The position numbers were made by a program, and so were the translations under genes. Source: Phoronis australis (lineage: Eukaryota; Phoronida; Phoronidae). Taken from it: 64,000 nt of DNA. The stretch is taken from contig NMRA01000046.1 in NCBI GenBank assembly GCA_002633005.1, positions 870,144 through 934,143 on the forward strand, written 5' to 3'. This document shows, one piece after another, positions 28,801 to 37,499 of the stretch (within the stretch, counting starts at the first letter, position 1; each line of letters starts with the position of its first letter). The notes beneath the pieces were generated by a model. The model had not been told where the DNA came from. It saw only the letters and a program-made list of their open reading frames with translations, and did no database searches.

Positions 28801-31800
28801 ATAAGGTCATGCTTACTTTCTCTCATAGAAGCACCCTTTTCATGCAATCTCAGATTCAGTTGGCACGGCTGCAAGCCATTTTACCATGTATTAAAAGGCT
28901 CACAAACTTGAGGCTGTTTAATCTACCTCAGCTAGTGCTAGTAAAGATTGTTGAATAGCCCCGTTGTCACATCATGAAATTTATCATGCTTGATGGATGT
29001 TGCTAGGTGCACGGCAGTGAATCATTCTTTGCTTGACTACCTGTTTCAAGTCAATCAGACTGACATTCCCAGATCTGTCAAGAATTTACATTTTCTGTCC
29101 ATTTTGACGAAGAAAAGTTCTGTATCAAGGATTGTTTAGGGCATTTGGGACCCTAAAGAAATGTCCCAATGAGGGTATTTAGGATCCTAGAAAAATGTCT
29201 CAATTTGGCTATTTTCAGATCATAATATCTCAAAAAATGATGGTTTCATATAAAATTAAATACTATGATTTTTGCACTGTTCTCCAAAATGCCATAAGGA
29301 ATTGCTTTGAATACCCCACTTTTGCATGAGGGACTATCTAAATATGGTTATGGCTTTTTTGATTTTCATGAATACATTCTGAAGTTGCATTAAACCAAAG
29401 ACACAATATTTTTGAAATCTTTAATTGCATTTTTGAGTTCTCATTTTGAAGATTTATATCAAATGAAAATTGGTAATATTTGTAATACTGTTGTTTTGGG
29501 ATTGCTTTACCTTTCTTTTTTTGTTAAATTTTACTAAAAAACATTGTCATGTTACACAATTAACAGTACATTGATAAAAGGTAAAAAATAGAATTTTATA
29601 GAATTTCAAAATATATATACATTTACTGACTTAAAATCTATAGTTGTTTATATTTTTAGCTGAATACACAACCTCGCCAATGAGTTCCTACGTAACCTTA
29701 GGATAACAATCTGGAAAATCATGCAGTGCACACAGTATTTTGGTTTGGAAATAAAACTGCGCCAGATTTTGCACTAAGCAAGAATGTGCATCATAAGTTG
29801 ATGGAGCTGATTGGTTCATGTGTGTTCAGAGTCGTATGTTAAAAACTCTGTCAAACAAAATTAAAGTTTCTTTTAATGTTGTTGTCGCAGTATGCTAACT
29901 ATAACCTTTATGTCTCTTCAGAAATGGATTGGCCATTGGAACTGGATAAATTTGCATGTGCCAAGTTAAAAATAGAAAGCTGTACCAAGGGTAACTATAT
30001 GTTATGCCTGACCAGTCGAATGTTGGCTGTTGTACGACTTCGTCCACTCAGCAGTGTTGTCTGTTGGAGCTTACATCTTCTTCGGAAATATACAGGCCAG
30101 AAATCCAGTTTGGAACTCATGGTGGAAGTCAAAAACAATGTCCATGGTATGGAAATATATTACTATTACAAGAGTCCTTGGACGTTGGAAGTACTCAATG
30201 TGGCCTTCATGCCATCTTTATTTTTTCAACCTGTATTTGGGTTCATTCAAAGTAACACAGCTTAGTGTGTGTGTGTGTGTGTGTGCGTGCGTGTGTGCGT
30301 GCGCGCGCGCGCGCTTGTGGTTAAGTGGGTGGGTGGGTGCATGCTGTATGAAAACCTCTTTCAAACACAACTCTGTGTTACGGTTTTACGTGGGTTTATT
30401 CTAGAGATCTACAAGATACATCTATTCACTATGCTGTCTAACTCTCAACTGAAAACTTGTTTGTCAGAACTAAAGATCATGTGCTCATGAGTCATAATCA
30501 GATTTCAGAGAATTGTTTTGCACAACTTACACAATCTATGATTCTAGCTACCAGTGCCATATAAGGTTATGTTTTGGACTCTGCAAGTTTAATGAAAACC
30601 ACGAACATAGCATCCTCCCTTCTCTGAAAGTTCTTACTCATGGTCCAGTGTTTATATCTAATGTTCTCCAGTCTGTCTTCAGCCACAGTGCATGTCATCC
30701 AGTGGTGTCCAGTTAAGTTAATAGAAAACAAATGTCTTCAGTTTATCATAAGACACAAATTCCAGCATAGTAACAAATTAGTGTAAACAATCTGCTTAGT
30801 TCAGTTAAGTGATAGTGTCAGTGTTCTGGAATCAAAACAAACACAAGCTGCTAGTGGATCATGTAGTAAACAGTTCTGTAGTAAATAACTTCTATGGGTC
30901 ATCCAGTCAACTCTGGGTGGACTATCAGAGTGACAAGAACAAACAGTGATTGGCGGTATTATTCTGACCAATTTCCTCACTGTGTGTATCTCACAGGGGG
31001 TTTAATCACAGAGTGTCCCAGATCTGGTTGCCACAGGCTGGTTAGTTCTTACTTCACTTTTGATGGTGTGTGGGTCGGAGCTTTCTTTGACAGATTTTTC
31101 ATCACCCATGTGTTCCGGTTTGTAGTCTGCAGGCTCGGCCTGTCTGACTTCTTTTGCCGGCTTTATGTGTTGGCGATTTCGGCGAACAACACTTGTCGGG
31201 GTTTCAATAGAGTACGATCGCTCGTCAAGCTGTTTCAAAACAGTACCTTTGGTCCATTCTTTCTGACCAAGTGTAAAGGGTTGCAAACGCACAGAATCTC
31301 CCTCTTCCAAAACAGACAACTCTTTTGCGGATTTGTTATAATGGTGCGCTTGTTTGTGTTGTTGACGCTTCAGGTCGCGATCTGTGTGCTTCTGACTAAC
31401 TACTTCAGGTGTGTCTGCTTATATATTGTCATACTGTGTAGGTGTCTGTGTGTCTGCTCCATATCTCTTGTCTCAAAAACTACTGGTGGAAATTGGCACA
31501 TGGGTGAAGGGCATCATTGGGGCAGTGAATGCCTCTTTGTGAGGAGAGGATATTAACACTTGTCTTGTTTCAGAAGTTTTTGACTAATGCCTAGTGGCTT
31601 TTTTATTTCATATAATCCATAATACCAAGAAGTACAGAGTGCTGTTGTGGGTGCATTTCAACACTTTGCAAATAGATTTTTGAAAATGATTTTGTTGTTG
31701 CTGTTAAGGGCTCGTTTTAATATGGCCACCTTTGTCGAGCAACGTAAAGTAGCAATTTGTGGCTAATTCAGCATAGCCTGCTTGATAATGGAATTGTTGC

Positions 31801-34800
31801 ACATATCGCTTACCTTTTACCACTGTTGTGTGTAACTAATTACTGTGTACCGGATATTTATGTTGCAGAAACCTTCACGTTAACTGTATCGGATGCTTGC
31901 AGTGTTGCTGCTGCAATAACAAAAGCTGTCAGAGATTTTAGTGCGGATGAGGAATGTCAGAAGCAGGCTCAAATTGATAAATGTGTCAACTCTATTCATG
32001 AGAAAAAATCTGTCAGCAACGACTATGTTGTGAATTGGTCAAAGAATTCCAGACCAGTGGTGGTGAGGCCTCCTGAACCTTGCAATTTACCTCCAACGCA
32101 TGTCCCTGCCCCATCACCACAGATGAATGGATCTGAAAACAAAGATTCTACCAGAGTGCTGGATTCAAACATTGGCAGGGAAAACTCCACCATAGCCTGT
32201 GTCGCCCCTCCAACTTGCCCAGGCATCACATCTAGTGTGGAGAGTCGCCAGAATCTGAGCTATGAATCCACTTCTGCTTCTACAGGTGCTGTCAACAGTC
32301 GCGACCCTAGTTTATCTGATCACCAGCCTCAGCCTATGGGGGTGTCTCACACTTTAAGCCCCCAACAGGATAGTGCACCATCACACAGCCAATCACCTAC
32401 TGGAAATGGAGAACTTAAACATACAGGTCGCGACAACCTGGCATCCAGTAGTTCACGATCTCGCGAAAACAAGCCTCTACCACCTGAACCAACAAACAAA
32501 CAAAATACAAAGCCAATCCCAGCACCTCGAAAGCCTTGTGATGCTTGTAAGAGAATATTATGGTGAGTTTTGTTGATCAGTATACACAGTTGATGTAGAC
32601 TAGGTCTGCATAGCCTGTTTTGTACGGTGACAAAAAGTCCAGTTTAAATTTGGTTATCATTTTAGGAATAACACTAAGCGCACTGGAAAGTTTATGCAAA
32701 TTTGGTTTTGTGCTGCAAATGTTGGATTGAGATTATTATCACCCTCAGTTGCCTGCAATTGTATAATCAGTGTAATGTCCACATTTGGTTAACTTTGGCA
32801 CATCATAGTTTAGTTTAGTGGCTAATCAGATTTAAGTGAAATGTTGAGGTACTGAACTTTATGCACTGCTCTGGTACCTCTCAAGTGTAACAATTTCCTA
32901 AAATGTAACAACAGTTATATTTTCTGTCATTGTTACATTTTACATTAAAATGCGCACGTGAGAAATGTACCGAAACCAACATCATATCACAAAGTAAATG
33001 ATGAAAATCACGAACAAGTGGTGTCTGACGGTGGCGGGGGTACTTGATTATTTTTGGACGAGGGGTATTGTCCTGAATATTTGGATACCTACCCATTTAT
33101 TGAGTGGGCTCGGACAAAAAAGATTCAAATTTAGACAGTAATTTTGTGTAAAAATTCACATTTTTGCACATTTTGGTTCCAGAAATTTAGAAAAGGCACC
33201 TTTTAGGTGGTAGATTTTGCTGTGAAAAAGCACCCTCTGGGCATAACTTTTCGTATACTTCTATAGGAATGCCCTCCTCGAGGTGACGAGGCTTGAGTTT
33301 GGCTAATCATTTTATCATGAATACCATTGCCATTGCCATTGCCTGTTTGTTTCAAAAGTGATTTAAAGGGGTTCATAGGTTCAACCTTAACAATAGTGTG
33401 AGAAACGTTTTGATAGCTTTGGATACAGAGTACCTGGCCTACTTTTTGGGAACAAGGAGGTTGAGCTTAAAAATTTTGTTTAGACTTGCGCCAACTTCAA
33501 AGCACATTATTGTTTTTTATATGGGTAATGGGACTAAAATGGGCGATTTTTCTATCAACTTCTCTCCCGAAATTGAATGACATATTGGTATTAAATGAAA
33601 AGTCATATTCAACAAGGTTTTTAGTTTCAGAAAACATGTAAGATTATTTGGCTCTGCACCTTAACCTTTAGCCTATTTTTCTAGTTCAAATGCTATTCTT
33701 CGTGGCTTCTTGCATGGTGTAGTCTTGGATAGGGACTCGGCTATGTTCCCTAAATTTCCGGTGCATCTGTAAGCTTAATTCATACTCCCTTGTCTTCACT
33801 AATAGCTCAACTTTTACATTTGATATATTATTAGAGTAAACTTATATTGCATATTTTAATTAAACAGACCCATTCATCGAATGCCCTTAATTTTAGGAGT
33901 GCCAGTCTCAATTTATTTTGATTGCAATAGTGGGTCAGTTTTCAGATAAATCATTTGAAAATTACACAAGTAAATCGGGGGGGGGGGGGGNAAAAGCAGC
34001 ACGATTGAGGCAGCATAGTGCACAAATAGTTACTGGAGTTCTTACTTGGGACGTTCTTATTCAACTGGCCACTGGGGATTAAGAATGTTCCGTAAATGTT
34101 AATAACTGGCTAACACCAGGCAGAGCTTCAACAATTTTGTATATCTGATGGGTGCACATATACTGTGAGCTTAGATGCGTGTAGAAAATAGTGCCATTAT
34201 CGGAAAAATATGTTCTAATATGAACTCTGAATTAGACGATGATTGTAATAGATGATGTATGCTGATAAATTTTGTGCTTTACATTACAGCGACTGTCTAC
34301 TCCCTAAAGGTGCTAAATGGAGGATTGGGGTACGTGTAATTTCAAATGTGGATGTAAATGTCACTGCTTGCTGTTGATGTTGGATGTGTTTCTCTTCTTC
34401 ACCATTTGCGCGCATAACAGAACACTTCATTTGTACTCTGATGCATAGGACACATCACAAAGGCTAAAAAGCAACAGAAATGTCATCAAGTTTAATTTGC
34501 TTTGGGCATGAATTTCGAAAAACCTAAACTGCAGCCAGATTCATATTTGAAACAACCAGACAACAGAGATATTTGACATCAAAGTCTCTTTTTAATACAA
34601 CATCCAATGTCTATGTGTTTGGCTGCCAATATTTCATTTTTTTTGAAGAAAATCAAAGTACCGAGACAAATTCCCTCAATCATAGATGATTAAAAAGTAA
34701 ACATGGGAGACATTTCAAGGTCACTACACAACACTGACTCCTATAGCCGGCATTTTCCCAAGTCTTTTTTCTCCAAAAAATGTGACCAGTATCCGTTGTT

Positions 34801-37060
34801 TTTGTAGCACACTATAGACCAAGTGGTCAAGAAGCACTATCCGACCCCAGACACCTTGAAACTCACTACACACCAGAGGGCATGTTTGCATGCTCAGCTC
34901 TCACATCTGGCATTTGGCATGACAGTGTGGCAAATATTGGGCGAGAAAATTGGTAAGGCAACTTATGAATTATTCACTGGCTTTCAAGCGTTCCTACTTT
35001 TCCTACTTTTTGGCTAGTTCTTACATTTCCTACTTTTTTGAAATTCCTAATATTTCCTACTTTTTTCTCATTACTCTAAAAATTTCCCTCTAAGTTAACT
35101 TATGTTTTTGGAGTAGTGAGTAGTTGTTTTAGCTTATCAGTTGCACCACACGAAGGACTTAAATGATAATTGCTTAACCCTCTTCACTTTAAAAACATCA
35201 TGCCTGCTTTTACTTCTAAAAATTGGGTTTGTCTTTTTCTCCTACATGAATTTAGTTTGTATAAATCTTATTAAACTAAATTTATACAAGTAAAGTCTCA
35301 CCAATTTAGGACACAACATGGCAGACAAGGGAAATTTATTTCTTCTTTTTTTTCCTAGGTAAGAGAAATTAAATAAATTCATCATGATTCAGTGGCGGAT
35401 CTAGGATATCGCAAGGGGGGGGGGCCAACATTTTGTCCGGCTGTAAACATTTGCGCAAACTGAACCACGATTGTAGATGCGCATAGCACCGAATGGGGGG
35501 AGGTCGGGAGGGGGGTTGAAATTTTTCTGTTTTTACCTCTAAAAATCAAGTATTTCCCTTGATTCCTGAAGTATTATCCAAGAAAAAAAGGCAAAAAAAA
35601 CACAAAGAACATGTCAAACAGGAAAAACTGCAAGTATCAAAGACTCGAACTCACGACCTTGCGCATAGAGCGCGCGTGCGTTACCACTACAACACCACGA
35701 TTTAACTACTTAGACCTTACTAAGAGACCTACTTGTTTATGGTCCACAGCGTTTGCGCGCGAAACCTACTTCTTTTTGTAATGCTTATTACACGTTTTGT
35801 GTCATCGATTCTTAACAAATTTGTCGTATTTAAAATAGTCTTCAAATGCCCAAAAGACCAAATCCATTTTTCGTGTTGGCAATAACTAATAATGACGGGA
35901 TTGATTTGGAAATCGTCTTAACATAAGGTTTGACAAAGAGAGTATTGCGAGTTTCTGAGTGATTCACTAAGGCTTCGATTAAAATTCCCATCTTACCAGC
36001 AGCTTCTGTTTTTTCATCGTCACTCAGGTTCCATTTTCTTTAAAAAATAAAGTAAATTTTCTTCATTGCACAGTGGAGCAGACGACGGAAACTGAGTCGT
36101 AATGTGCAGCGCCACTGCCGGTCGCCTGGGATATCGCAGGAGAGCCTATACTTAGCCATAGTTCCGTTACGAATGCGCCGTGTTCCGAATTTGACACTTG
36201 AAATTGGATTTGAGCCCCTCCCTCTCACCCCCCCCCCAACACTAAAACTGCACACATTTAAATCTTTTTTCATCCATAATTTTAATTACCGGGGTTAATT
36301 GATTAACTCAACATTTCCCTACGCTCTTACTGTTTTATTTTTTTTTTGCGGCAGCCAAGGGGGGGGGGGGAGGGGGCCCGGGCCCCCTGGGCCCCCCCTA
36401 AATCCGCCTATGTGATTTTAAAGTTTTTTTACCACAGCCATCAACAGACAATGTTTTTGAGAAACTGGCCATTCTCAGAAGTTTTTTAAAAATGAAAAAA
36501 GATCAGTTTTCGCACTTTGTTTAAAATTTGTGACTAACCCATTATAATTATTTAGTCAAACTTCGTGTTGTGAGAATTGTGGAGCCTACATTACAGTTGG
36601 ATTCACATCAAATAACATTTGATTAGTCTACAATGGTGGTGATCTTTTTATATATTAATAAGATATTAAAAAATCTTGTTCAAAAAATATTTTTATTCCC
36701 TTCACTTGCAGTTCTTGAATTGCCTACAATTGGTGTTACTGTTTTATACCATAGCTCTACATGTTTTCATGTTTTTGTTGTGAAACCTCTCACACGAGCA
36801 CATTCTACTGTTTAATTCATATTGAATTGAGTTCGATAAAAAATAAGAATATTTTTATTTCAGGTTTGACTTTTGAGGATGTTCAGATCATTGAACGGTT
36901 TATCCATGAGAACAACTCTGTACAAAGTGGTGAACTTGTCTTGTACCATTGGCAGTTCCTACATAACCACAACCTGTCACCTATACCATGTCAAGTGTCT
37001 GAACTGAAGGAGATACTTGAGGAGAACTGTCCATCAATACTGGAGGAAGTATTTAATTGA
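4745..37060 (+). CDS. DOK7-like PH-PTB adaptor with C-terminal death domain (8 exons, 581 aa)
   Basis: The coding sequence is the join of 4745-4831, 20638-20683, 21833-22144, 29922-30146, 31869-32562, 34290-34329, 34808-34952 and 36864-37060, 1746 nt with stop. All junctions are GT-AG and all phases agree. Residues about 8-148 align along their length with the PH domain of DOK7; residues about 149-255 match the IRS/DOK-type PTB domain (WSLHLLRKY at 197-205, closing helix about 231-255). A Ser/Pro-rich linker follows, with a class I SH3-ligand-like KPLPPEP (425-431) and Cys at 447, 450, 455 and 457. Residues about 490-581 read as a death domain: core Trp509, LGEKIGL, W546 and a VSELKEIL last helix. 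DOK proteins are membrane-recruited adaptors of tyrosine-kinase signalling; death domains form homotypic complexes. A combined scaffold role is inference. The exon model is strong, but no transcript was seen. Confidence 0.82.
4832..5629 (+). other. Start of DOK-like intron 1
   Basis: No gene or clear repeat apart from a short GT run at 4928-4943. Confidence 0.5.
5630..5774 (+). mobile_element. LINE 5' region, left piece split by copy B
   Basis: This stretch matches 57235-57350 closely. The match resumes after copy B at about 9075, so B inserted into an older element. Confidence 0.6.
6746..8133 (+). mobile_element. hAT-like element with CAGGGCTCAAC termini, nested in copy B
   Basis: The ends CAGGGCTCAACACTAAC and, inverted, CAGGGCTCAACATTAAC differ at one base, and TTAAG is duplicated on both sides (6741-6745, 8134-8138). 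Inside, the frame near 7213-7350 (KVRGWVPSWEIRFSGLRDSE, then GMTFDFCRRLP) resembles the N-terminal Zn-finger region of some hAT transposases. That resemblance is weak and from memory. The rest is deleted. Confidence 0.6.
7593..7690 (+). repeat. 52-bp tandem duplication inside the hAT-like element
   Basis: AGTATATGTGGCATTATTAT and the following AT-rich bases occur twice in a row with minor differences. Confidence 0.75.
9069..10607 (+). mobile_element. LINE 5' untranslated region and endonuclease remnant
   Basis: 9078-9900 matches 57360-58240. It runs into an open frame from 10037 to 10559 encoding an apurinic-type endonuclease start (SLMSWNAHGLAKKIG, then VVAVSETWANK and SGGVSVFIKH). The catalytic GDFN region is broken near 10540 by a frame change, and the element ends soon after, without reverse transcriptase. 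Confidence 0.7.
10037..10559 (+). pseudogene. Non-LTR retrotransposon endonuclease domain, truncated
   Basis: The Asn of SWNAHG, the Glu of SETW and GGVSVF are typical of APE-type LINE endonucleases. The frame is preceded by TAG and loses the expected GDFNA motif, so it is not functional. Confidence 0.75.
10808..11092 (-). pseudogene. Gypsy integrase C-terminal domain
   Basis: FPVLSPGDNVWIRDQNKFGE and SYQVLTDNGTQIRRNRAFL match the SH3-like C-terminal domain of Gypsy integrases. It is in a different frame from the core, so at least one frameshift lies near 11100. Confidence 0.75.
11127..11723 (-). pseudogene. Gypsy integrase core
   Basis: Contains CKQCPTCAQNR (end of the HHCC Zn finger), DLFELDGVHYVLVVDYFSRW, MSDNGPQY and ANGEAERAV, giving the D, D and E catalytic residues. 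The His pair of the Zn finger is upstream in another frame. Confidence 0.85.
11805..12134 (-). pseudogene. Gypsy RNase H-integrase connector fragment
   Basis: The frame between RNase H and integrase reads THLPATQARLLEIKHAQ-like linker sequence and DDLLMYDDRIVIP, the typical lead into the integrase Zn-binding region. Confidence 0.7.
12130..12510 (-). pseudogene. Gypsy RNase H domain fragment
   Basis: TIVAADASQSGLGAVLLQ, then IYFASRALSDTEKRY and IEKEALA carry the catalytic Asp and Glu context of retroviral-type RNase H. The frame breaks after LESDH and similarity continues in another frame (LVPLLSSKDLSKLPPRILRF). Confidence 0.85.
12461..12860 (-). pseudogene. Gypsy reverse transcriptase thumb/connection fragment
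   Basis: Reads HDNRVRAALSHLQEAGI, then FLGHAITKDGI, DLQRFQGMVN and KPLRQLLRKD, the stretch after the RT catalytic motif. A frameshift at about 12500 leads into the RNase H frame. Confidence 0.85.
12861..15261. mobile_element. About 2.4 kb inserted between the two Gypsy RT pieces
   Basis: The flanking RT sequence is continuous across it. It has no recognisable ORF and no clear terminal inverted repeats. It includes a tandem repeat (13660-13900) and AT-rich sequence. Its class is unknown; it may be several insertions. Confidence 0.55.
13660..13900 (+). repeat. Imperfect tandem repeat inside the Gypsy-splitting insert
   Basis: GGCATCCTCAAGGAAGG and AGTCAGTGGAGT alternate three times with variable spacing. 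Confidence 0.6.
15262..15440 (-). pseudogene. Gypsy reverse transcriptase palm fragment
   Basis: The minus strand reads YRFNRLPFGISSAPEIFQRQ and then CHMDDILIH, the RT motif with HMDD in place of the more usual YxDD. It stops exactly where the homologous sequence resumes at 12860 (HGTTQREHDNRV). Confidence 0.85.
15645..15849 (+). repeat. 41-bp minisatellite, five copies
   Basis: Unit starts GTGTTTGCGGGAAAGTTGCA and ends in a TTTATTGGTGAAAAA-like tail, with few changes. A degraded relative (TTGCTGCAAAC-type words) fills 15441-15644 up to the Gypsy RT breakpoint. Confidence 0.88.
15862..17340. other. DOK-like intron 1, unassigned AT-rich stretch
   Basis: No convincing ORF, RNA or repeat boundary seen. 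A small Lys/Asn-rich minus-strand frame at 16744-17004 is dismissed. Confidence 0.4.
17341..17905 (+). repeat. Tandem repeat of about 140 bp, four units and a partial
   Basis: The words GGTTACCT, TTGATCTAGCTCAA and CACCACT recur at spacings of 134-142 bp. Alternate units are more alike, suggesting a 280-bp higher-order unit. Confidence 0.75.
18690..19900 (+). mobile_element. Partial copy of the TTAA-flanked element
   Basis: 18700-19060 and 19380-19870 match pieces of the 48.05-49.1 kb copy inverted. It includes a 133-bp tandem duplication (19061-19330). Confidence 0.45.
20638..20683 (+). CDS. DOK-like gene, exon 2 (46-nt microexon)
   Basis: A strong acceptor (pyrimidine run ending TTTTTTCAG) and a GTAAGT donor bound 46 nt. 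Read in phase 0 they give FVVFHTLQRARTRRT plus one base, which matches PH strand 2 and the following loop of DOK7 (WLVLRKPSPVAD). Both phases fit exons 1 and 3. Confidence 0.78.
21590..21765 (+). repeat. Dispersed repeat just before DOK-like exon 3
   Basis: Inverted partner of 60592-60770 (shared words CTTACCTACAGT, GTGCGCAGAATTT and CACGAGCC in reverse complement). It ends only about 70 bp before exon 3. Confidence 0.6.
21833..22144 (+). CDS. DOK-like gene, exon 3 (bulk of PH domain)
   Basis: The acceptor is CTTACCTTGCAG and the donor GTAAGT. The exon encodes FYIYKDEKERE near its start, matching DOK7 LMLVYKDKSER, and ends with WNAKIRSNLEY, matching the PH C-terminal helix AWDARIRYALGE. It carries a longer beta3-beta4 region than DOK7. 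It starts after one base of a codon and ends in phase 1. Confidence 0.88.
22145..23229 (+). other. DOK-like intron 3, first part
   Basis: Nothing recognisable between exon 3 and the dispersed repeat at 23230. Confidence 0.4.
23230..23445 (+). repeat. Dispersed repeat shared with 62430-62560
   Basis: The words CACGCGCTCGCTCACTCAC and TTCAAAACAAACGTCA recur at 62431-62560, in the same orientation. Confidence 0.5.
23849..24647 (+). repeat. Direct duplication of about 399 bp joined by a single N
   Basis: 23849-24247 and 24249-24647 are nearly identical at an exact 400-bp offset, with N at 24248. Probably unmerged contig ends or haplotypes. Confidence 0.85.
25777..26830 (+). mobile_element. Second copy of the TTAA-flanked element (one end missing)
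   Basis: Starts TTAAAGGAGAATGTCACCC and matches the 46.9-49.1 kb element inverted. It includes a frame at 26519-26780 with MFHGLILAINSV and LPKHSGL. The right terminus is absent. Confidence 0.5.
26850..27640 (+). repeat. 450-bp CCTAGTGGC repeat, locus 1
   Basis: Diverged tandem units with recurring TATCTCCTAAACC, GCAGGATCTTTATTAAAT and CCTAGTGGC blocks. The family also occurs at 37500-38720 and 56043-56790. Confidence 0.65.
27650..29921 (+). other. DOK-like intron 3, last part
   Basis: No gene found. It contains decayed repeat words shared with the window start (near 28250). Confidence 0.4.
29922..30146 (+). CDS. DOK-like gene, exon 4 (first half of PTB domain)
   Basis: The acceptor is TGTCTCTTCAG and the donor GTATGG. 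The exon encodes the PTB strands up to MVEVKNNVH, including WSLHLLRKY, the counterpart of WKLSDLRRYG in DOK7. A GT/GC microsatellite begins about 120 bp after the donor. Entry and exit phases are both 1 and match the neighbouring exons. Confidence 0.87.
30265..30314 (+). repeat. GT/GC microsatellite
   Basis: A GT run grading into a GC run, about 120 bp after exon 4 of the DOK-like gene. Alternating purine-pyrimidine DNA of this kind can adopt Z-form. Confidence 0.95.
31000..31380 (-). pseudogene. Second Gypsy integrase C-terminal fragment
   Basis: The minus strand reads KRQQHKQAHHYNKSAKEL, then LEEGDSVRLQPFTLGQKEW and VVRRNRQHIKP, the end of a Gypsy integrase. It lies in intron 4 of the DOK-like gene and is a different lineage from the 11-kb copy. 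Confidence 0.7.
31869..32562 (+). CDS. DOK-like gene, exon 5 (PTB end and Ser/Pro-rich linker)
   Basis: After TTATGTTGCAG the exon finishes the PTB domain (ETFTLTVSD, then the helix ACSVAAAITKAVRDFS). It continues into about 190 residues rich in Ser, Pro, Asn and Gln, with SH3-ligand-like proline motifs. It ends at GTGAGT in phase 2, just inside a Cys-rich motif completed by exon 6. Confidence 0.88.
32563..34289 (+). other. DOK-like intron 5
   Basis: Nothing recognisable apart from the G-run and N at 33974-33991. Confidence 0.45.
33974..33991 (+). repeat. G homopolymer run ending in N
   Basis: A run of G followed by N, probably a sequencing stop or contig join in intron 5 of the DOK-like gene. 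Confidence 0.8.
34290..34329 (+). CDS. DOK-like gene, exon 6 (40-nt microexon)
   Basis: Bounded by ACATTACAG and GTACGT. It completes the codon split from exon 5 as Cys455 and adds DCLLPKGAKWRIG, making a C-x2-C-x4-C-x-C cluster across the junction. It ends in phase 0. Confidence 0.75.
34808..34952 (+). CDS. DOK-like gene, exon 7 (death domain, first half)
   Basis: The acceptor is GTTTTTGTAG and the donor GTAAGG. It opens in phase 0 with HTIDQVVKKHY and ends VWQILGEKI plus one base. The W-x-x-L-G-E-K-I-G-L run is the usual death-domain helix 2 signature. Confidence 0.82.
35394..36415. mobile_element. TIR element with CAGTGGCGGATCTAGG ends
   Basis: CAGTGGCGGATCTAGG at the left matches the inverse of CCTAAATCCGCCTATG at the right, with TGATT flanking both. 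G-rich runs lie just inside each end. It sits in intron 7 of the DOK-like gene and carries a tRNA-like stretch at 35633-35706. Confidence 0.7.
35633..35706 (-). repeat. tRNA-like sequence (tRNA-derived repeat or pseudogene)
   Basis: The minus strand has a box A-like TAGTGGTAACGC and a box B-like GAGTTCGAGTC at tRNA spacing. Acceptor and T-stem pairing look poor, so I read this as a tRNA-derived SINE piece, not a working tRNA. Confidence 0.45.
36864..37060 (+). CDS. DOK-like gene, exon 8 (death domain, second half, and stop)
   Basis: The acceptor is TTTTTATTTCAG. The exon encodes GLTFEDVQIIERF, then a Trp-containing helix (LVLYHWQFL) and VSELKEILEEN, the order of death-domain helices 3 to 6. 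It stops with TGA at 37058-37060. An ATTAAA about 200 bp downstream (37257-37262) could serve for polyadenylation. Confidence 0.85.
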
Positions 37061-37499
37061 TGTCTTACGTCTTGCACAAAAAAGTTCTTGACGTGTGGTT
37101 TTACACTATTGCAGGATTAAGTGTGAGACGACACATGAGCGTGAAATTAAACATATCTACTTCCCACAATGCTCTACACACATGCATATGGCCTTTATGG
37201 GTCAGCCAATATCCTACAACTTTGTACTTGGAAACAGACAATGCAGTCATTTTTGTATTAAAATCATAAAAATTATTTTCGTGTTACAGTAAACGTGCTC
37301 CTGAGTCACATTTTCAGCATTTGGTGAAATTGATTTGCTTATATATATCGGTACATATATATTTATTAAATTTTCATTTGTTCCATATTTCTGCACTTAT
37401 TGTTCTATAATTATGATGCTTTTAGTCATTTAAAGAGGCCTTCCCAATCGGTTTATTGAAATGTAAAACTCACATAAGTCAGATCTAACTGAACCAAGA

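Noticed and set aside
30894-31556. 220-aa plus-strand ORF
   Set aside because: Its middle is antisense to the Gypsy integrase fragment at 31000-31380, and the rest has no protein-like features.
34808-37060. Death-domain exons as a separate gene
   Set aside because: No start codon or promoter was seen nearby, and the phase continues from the PTB and linker exons through 34290-34329.
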